Positions 60,085 to 64,000 of a stretch of DNA of 64,000 nucleotides are shown here, in pieces. Positions within the stretch are counted from its first letter, which is position 1; every line of letters begins with the position of its first letter. Source of the stretch: Candidatus Saccharibacteria bacterium oral taxon 488 (GTDB lineage Bacteria; Patescibacteriota; Saccharimonadia; Saccharimonadales; Saccharimonadaceae); contig CP039998.1 in the NCBI GenBank assembly GCA_013099015.1, positions 248,001 to 312,000 on the forward strand, in the 5' to 3' direction. The translations under genes were made by a program, and so were the position numbers. Below the pieces are notes generated by a model. That model saw only the letters and a program-made list of their open reading frames with translations. It did not search any database and was not told the origin of the DNA.

Positions 60085-61068
60085 TTACAGGGTTTTTGGC
60101 AGCGAAATCGTGAACGTTGTCGTGCCTTTGCGGCTGGCGGCGGTGAGTTGGCCGCCGAGGGCGCCGGCTAGTTGCTTGGCGAGACTGAGACCGAGGCCGT
60201 AGCCGCCAGTTCGCTGATCGCTAGAGAAAAATCGCTCAAAAATATGCGGCAAGTCGCGCGCCGCGATTTGGCCATCGTTCGTCAGGCAGACGGTGATGCG
60301 GTGATGGGCAGCCTTGATGTCAACCTGGACACGGGACTTACGCGGGCTGTGGCGCAGAGCGTTGTCGAGGATGATAGCGATCAGTTCGCGGACGATGAGG
60401 CGATGGCTGGTCAGGGTGATGGCCTCGTCGGTGATTAGCGTGGTGCGCGCATCGGCCTTGCGTTCAGTGATCAGCTTTTTGGTGAGGTCGGTGATGTCGA
60501 ATGTCTCAGTCGTGGTTTCTAATTGTCGATTGGCAGACGATAGTTTGAGCAGCGTCTCGGTCAGCTGCGTCAGGCGGTCGGTCTCTTCGAGCGTACTCTG
60601 GAGTGTCTGGCGAAGCGATGCCTTGCTGGCGCGCTGGTCGGACAATGCCAGCTCGGCCTCAGCTTTGATGACGGCCAGTGGCGTGCGCAGCTGATGACTG
60701 GCGTTGGCGGTAAAGCGCGACTGAGCGTCATGTGCTGCCTCAATCGGCTCAAGCGTCCGCCGGGCCAATATATAGGCACAGACGCCGCCGCCGATGAGCA
60801 CGATGAGGTTGAGATAGCCGAGGCTGATCAGCAAATTGGTGGTCGAGATTGACGGGTGGTCGCGGATGATGGTGGTTTCGGTGTTGTTATCAGTTTTATG
60901 ATGCTTACTCCAGTTATTCAGCTGGACGTCGAGCTCGGAGCTGGCAACTTGAAAGATGATGCCGCTAAATAGCAAGCTGACGGTCATCAGAATGAGCAAG
61001 TACCAGCCGGCGAGCTTGAGCGTTGCTGAAAAAATAATTTCACTCGCCAGCCTCCAACTTATACCCAA
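60085..61068 (-). CDS. Sensor histidine kinase
   Basis: A kinase of about 320 residues with two transmembrane helices (about residues 18-40 and 78-100), a short extracytoplasmic loop, HisKA with the His in TANASHQLRTPLAVIKAEAE, and HATPase_c (ILDNALRHSPRKS, FFSSDQRTGGYGLGLSLAK). It lacks a large sensor domain, as in intramembrane-sensing or CiaH-like kinases. The start is uncertain (a TTG at 61068 opens the frame); it overlaps the regulator gene by up to 29 nt. Confidence 0.9.
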   Translation of the reverse strand: MGISWRLASEIIFSATLKLAGWYLLILMTVSLLFSGIIFQVASSELDVQLNNWSKHHKTDNNTETTIIRDHPSISTTNLLISLGYLNLIVLIGGGVCAYILARRTLEPIEAAHDAQSRFTANASHQLRTPLAVIKAEAELALSDQRASKASLRQTLQSTLEETDRLTQLTETLLKLSSANRQLETTTETFDITDLTKKLITERKADARTTLITDEAITLTSHRLIVRELIAIILDNALRHSPRKSRVQVDIKAAHHRITVCLTNDGQIAARDLPHIFERFFSSDQRTGGYGLGLSLAKQLAGALGGQLTAASRKGTTTFTISLPKTL

Positions 61069-61714
61069 AGCCGCGCACGGTGTGAATCAGTGGCCGGCGA
61101 AATGGCTTGTCGATTTTCTTGCGTAGCTGCTTGATATAGGCCTCGACGTTGTTGGGTAAAATATCGGCATCAAAATCCCACACATGGGCGATCAATTTGT
61201 CTTTGCTAAGCGTCTGGCCGGGGTGGCGCGCCAGGTATTCGAGGAGCGCGTACTCCTTGCTGGTCAGGTCGATCGAGGTGCCGGCGCGAGTGACGGATTG
61301 CGTTGTCTGGTCAATTACGAGATCGGCGATCTGGAGCGTGTCCGGTTGCTGAATTGGCGGGCGGCGAAGGAGCGCTCGCACGCGGGCGGTGAGCTCGGCG
61401 ATGGCGAAGGGCTTGACGAGATAATCATCAGCACCGCTGTCCAGGCCGAACGTCTTATCTTCAGTTGTCCCCAGTGCTGTCAACAGCAGAATCGGCATAT
61501 CCTTGCCCTGTCCGCGTACTGTCCGCACGATGTCTGTGCCACTCAGCCCCGGCAACATCCGATCAACGACCAATAGATCGTACGGCTCGCTCATCGCCAT
61601 ATTCAGCCCCTCGTCTCCGTCATGCGTCACGTCCACGGCGTGATGCTCACGCCGTAAGGCCTCGGCGATAATCCGGGCGATCTTTGGTTCGTCTTCAATG
61701 ATGAGGAGGCGCAT
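61040..61714 (-). CDS. OmpR-family response regulator
   Basis: A 224-residue regulator: receiver (EDEP, phospho-acceptor Asp in LLVVDRMLPGLSG, Thr in LLTALGT, Lys in LVKPFA) and winged helix (LTSKEYALLEYLARHPG, EAYIKQLRKKIDK, IHTVRGFGYKLE). The start at 61714 is 6 nt after a TATAAT box, hence leaderless; a longer upstream frame is not supported. Operon with the histidine kinase at 60085. Confidence 0.93.
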   Translation of the reverse strand: MRLLIIEDEPKIARIIAEALRREHHAVDVTHDGDEGLNMAMSEPYDLLVVDRMLPGLSGTDIVRTVRGQGKDMPILLLTALGTTEDKTFGLDSGADDYLVKPFAIAELTARVRALLRRPPIQQPDTLQIADLVIDQTTQSVTRAGTSIDLTSKEYALLEYLARHPGQTLSKDKLIAHVWDFDADILPNNVEAYIKQLRKKIDKPFRRPLIHTVRGFGYKLEAGE

Positions 61715-61806
61715 GAGTATATTATATAATGTTTTGCTAGTGTGTATAGTGAGTATCTCATACCTGGAGTTGCTCAACACAGTATATAGGCTTATAATTA
61801 TAATCA

Positions 61807-62124
61807 ATGCATCTGGACGATAAAACATTTACCAATCTACTAATCATTTGTCAGGCTCTTGATGCGAAGTTCCCTCATGGTGCTGACATATTCCAGCGCG
61901 TATCGCGGTTGTGCGAGGAGAGTGGCGAGCTCGCTAGCGCCGTTAACCACCTTGAAGGTATGGGCGTCAAGCGCCGCAAACACGGCCAGCCGCAGTATGA
62001 TAATCTCATCAAAGAGATTCAGGACGTCATGCGCTGCGCGGTTGGTATAGCTATGCATTACGGAGTAGAGCGTGAAGTTGTAGCGGCGATAAGTCGGAGC
62101 GCCGAGGGAGTAGAGCGAAAATAA
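61807..62124 (+). CDS. MazG-like nucleotide pyrophosphohydrolase
   Basis: A 105-residue MazG-type all-alpha NTP pyrophosphatase domain: RVSRLCEESGELASAVNHLEG has the EExxE pattern and EIQDVMRCAVGIAMHYG supplies the second acidic motif (ExxD). It should hydrolyse dNTPs or alarmone-like nucleotides. TATAAT at 61793-61798 lies 8 nt before the ATG. Single gene, divergent from the two-component operon. Confidence 0.85.
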   Translation: MHLDDKTFTNLLIICQALDAKFPHGADIFQRVSRLCEESGELASAVNHLEGMGVKRRKHGQPQYDNLIKEIQDVMRCAVGIAMHYGVEREVVAAISRSAEGVERK

Positions 62125-62190
62125 GATATAGTGCCTTATGCCCCTGCTCCACCCACATAGTGTATAATAAGCAGAAAGAAAGGGAGATAT

Positions 62191-62955
62191 ATGGGACGAG
62201 ACACAGCAAAACAGCAGCGACCGATTGTCGAGATTCGTCATTTTCAGATGGCGTTTGGTGACAAGGTGGTCATCCAAGACCTTAGTTTTGAGGTGCAGCG
62301 CGGCGAGGTGTTTGGATTCTTAGGTAGCAACGGCTCGGGAAAGACGACGACACTCAGGGCGCTACTGGGGCTATACGAGCCGACGGCCGGCGAGCTACTG
62401 GTTGATGGCAAGCCGTACACGGTCGAAGATAGCGTCAAGCTAGGCTATCTTCCGGAGGAGCGCGGCTTGTACAAAAAAGAAAAAGTCATCGACACCATGA
62501 TTTATTTTGGTCGATTGAAGGGACTCGGCAAAGAAGAAGCGCGCACGTTCTCCATGAATTATTTGGAGCGAGTTGGTTTGAGCGACAAGGCAAAAACTCG
62601 GCTGGATAAATTATCAGGCGGCCAGCAGCAAAAAATTCAGCTGGGCGTGACCATCATGGGTGACCCAGAACTGCTTATTTTGGATGAGCCGACTAAGGGT
62701 TTTGACCCAGTCAATCGCCGACTATTAATGAACATCATCGAAGAGCGACGCAAGGCTGGCGCGACGGTGATATTTGTCACCCACCAGATGGAAGAGGTCG
62801 AACGGCTATGTGATCGGCTGATTCTATTAAAAGACGGTCGAGCGGCGGCATACGGTACACTAGCAGAAGTGAAAAAGCAGTTCGGCGGTGCGTCAATGGA
62901 TGATATTTTCGTCAAGGTTTATGGCGGCGAGAAACAGGAGGTACGTCATGAGTAA
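62191..62955 (+). CDS. ABC-2 type exporter ATPase (NatA-like)
   Basis: A 254-residue ATPase: Walker A FLGSNGSGKTTT (about residues 49-60), Q-loop GYLPEERGLYKKE, signature LSGGQQQK, Walker B LLILDEPTKGFDP, switch VTHQM. The ERGLY Q-loop is typical of NatA/YhaQ-type sodium or antimicrobial exporters. AAGGGAG lies 7 nt before the ATG, after a TATAAT about 25 nt upstream. It overlaps the permease by 8 nt. Confidence 0.93.
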   Translation: MGRDTAKQQRPIVEIRHFQMAFGDKVVIQDLSFEVQRGEVFGFLGSNGSGKTTTLRALLGLYEPTAGELLVDGKPYTVEDSVKLGYLPEERGLYKKEKVIDTMIYFGRLKGLGKEEARTFSMNYLERVGLSDKAKTRLDKLSGGQQQKIQLGVTIMGDPELLILDEPTKGFDPVNRRLLMNIIEERRKAGATVIFVTHQMEEVERLCDRLILLKDGRAAAYGTLAEVKKQFGGASMDDIFVKVYGGEKQEVRHE

Positions 62956-64000
62956 GATGCATAATTTCGGGATGGTATTCAAATTTGAGGTGCTGCGTAC
63001 CTTGAAGAAGCCAACCTTTTGGCTGATAGCGCTGGGTTTTCCGGTCATGATTGGGCTGGTTTTCGGTATTGTTATTTGGTCAAATCAGGCGACCAAAGAG
63101 GCGGCCGATAAGCTTCAAGAACAAAAATTTAGCATTACTATGACAGATCATTCAAAGCTAATCAAGCCGGAAGTCGCGGCGGTGATGAAAGTCCAATCAG
63201 TCGACTCCGAAGCTGAAGGTATCGAAAAAGTCAAACGCCGTCAGACGGATGCTTATTTCTATATACCGAAGAATCTTGAGAAGGACACGATCAGGATATA
63301 CGGCCAAGATACGGGGGTTTTTGAGAACAATAAGTACGAGGCGGTTGTCCGCACACTACTGAATCAGTCGGTTGATAGCAAGGTCACCGGATCGGAAGCG
63401 GCAGTGATCAAGCAGAAAGTTAATTCATCGCTCAAGACTTATAAAGACGGTAAAGAAAGCGGCGGTGTGAACGAGATGATCGTGCCAGGGTTCTTCCTGG
63501 TGCTGTTTTATATGCTCGTTGCCTTCTTTAGTAATCAGATGCTGACGAGTACTGTCGAGGAGAAAGAAAACCGCACTGTGGAGATGTTGCTGACAACGGT
63601 GCAGGCCAGGACGTTGATTATCGGCAAGATTTGGGCGTTGATCGCTCTATCGCTAATTCAGGGGATGGTTATCGTTGTGCCGGTGTTGATTGGCTATTTT
63701 GGATTTGGTTCGCAGCTGCACTTGTCTAACTTTGATCTATCGCAAATTGTGTTTGATCCGACGAGAATCGCTGTTGCTGTTGCGCTGTTTGGTGCGAGCT
63801 TTACCATGCTGACTGGTCTGTTGGTAGCTATGGGGGCAATGATGCCGACCGCCAAGGAGGCGAGTTCGTGGGTTGGCCTGGTGATGATACTGCTGTTTGG
63901 GCCGCTGTATGCCGCGTCAGTATTTGTCTCGTACCCAGAGTCAACGTTCTCGATGGTTATGTCGTACTTTCCGCTTACGGCACCAATTCCGTTGATGATT
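62948..64000 (+). CDS. ABC-2 type permease (NatB-like), truncated by window
   Basis: At least 351 codons; the gene runs off the right edge. It starts MSKMHNFGMVFKFEVLRTLKK, has a transmembrane helix (about residues 24-46, beginning WLIALGFPVMIGLVFGI), a large extracytoplasmic domain (about 47-175), then several helices starting near residue 180 (PGFFLVLFYMLVAFFSNQM) with the conserved TVEEKENRTVEMLLTTV loop of the NatB/YhaP family. With the ATPase it forms an exporter. Confidence 0.9.
   Translation, partial: MSKMHNFGMVFKFEVLRTLKKPTFWLIALGFPVMIGLVFGIVIWSNQATKEAADKLQEQKFSITMTDHSKLIKPEVAAVMKVQSVDSEAEGIEKVKRRQTDAYFYIPKNLEKDTIRIYGQDTGVFENNKYEAVVRTLLNQSVDSKVTGSEAAVIKQKVNSSLKTYKDGKESGGVNEMIVPGFFLVLFYMLVAFFSNQMLTSTVEEKENRTVEMLLTTVQARTLIIGKIWALIALSLIQGMVIVVPVLIGYFGFGSQLHLSNFDLSQIVFDPTRIAVAVALFGASFTMLTGLLVAMGAMMPTAKEASSWVGLVMILLFGPLYAASVFVSYPESTFSMVMSYFPLTAPIPLMI

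Overview
The window reads as chromosomal DNA of a host-associated, reduced Patescibacteria/CPR bacterium, most likely Candidatus Saccharibacteria (TM7). This is inference from gene content: a compact division and cell-wall cluster, DprA next to TopA, a sigma-region-4/HARE-HTH protein, a VirD4-like ATPase with a basic low-complexity tail, DUF5674, many short unassigned proteins, and the standard genetic code. Base composition is near-balanced, with AT-rich islands that look acquired (46.1-48.0 kb, 56.8-57.4 kb). About 70 protein genes and one tRNA (Gln, TTG) are present; no rRNA, CRISPR array or transposase is visible. Many genes begin 6-8 nt after a TATAAT-like box with no room for a Shine-Dalgarno site, so leaderless transcription appears to be the default here.

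Layout. 0.2-11.4 kb: Nudix hydrolase, AbrB/Doc toxin-antitoxin pair, SDR, YvcK, HAD, group IV PLP decarboxylase, a degenerate RelA/SpoT homologue, RNase HI, a frameshifted gene, an orphan KwaB-like (DUF4868) protein with a PIF1-type helicase, and a GH1 glycosidase. 11.5-20.1 kb: mraZ-rsmH-ftsL-ftsI-mraY-ftsW-murG-ftsQ, preceded by MraZ boxes. 20.1-21.5 kb: 1.4 kb with no gene. 21.5-31.0 kb: Excalibur surface protein, VirD4-like ATPase, sigma4/HARE protein, topA, a CDP-alcohol phosphatidyltransferase and dprA. 30.9-31.3 kb: a promoter-to-terminator unit with no convincing ORF, a candidate non-coding RNA.

32.4-38.4 kb is a metal-homeostasis neighbourhood: a Fur/Zur-family regulator divergent from a nicotianamine-synthase-like gene over a shared palindromic operator, then a TIGR03943/UPF0718 permease pair, a TerC/DUF475 membrane protein and a COG0523 GTPase. 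I consider this the most interesting functional system in the window. 38.5-40.5 kb holds two unrelated small proteins driven by near-identical promoters, separated by an M16-like protein. 40.5-45.8 kb: TrmA/RlmD-type methyltransferase, prepilin, tRNA-Gln, Nudix and a P-type Ca2+-ATPase. 46.0-51.4 kb: a MacB/LolCDE-type ABC operon whose ATPase 3' end is duplicated around an inserted AT-rich OLD-family nuclease gene. 51.5-62 kb: nucleotide-handling genes (RdgB, P-loop kinase, a Ppx/GppA-deoxyribosyltransferase fusion, MazG) and two two-component systems flanking an atypical GreA. 62.2 kb to the edge: an ABC-2 exporter, truncated.

At sequence level the strongest novelty is a 50-60 bp palindromic element found three times inside reading frames: twice in the rRNA/tRNA methyltransferase and once, in the opposite orientation, in topA. 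All three insertions keep the frame open, as Rickettsia palindromic elements do.
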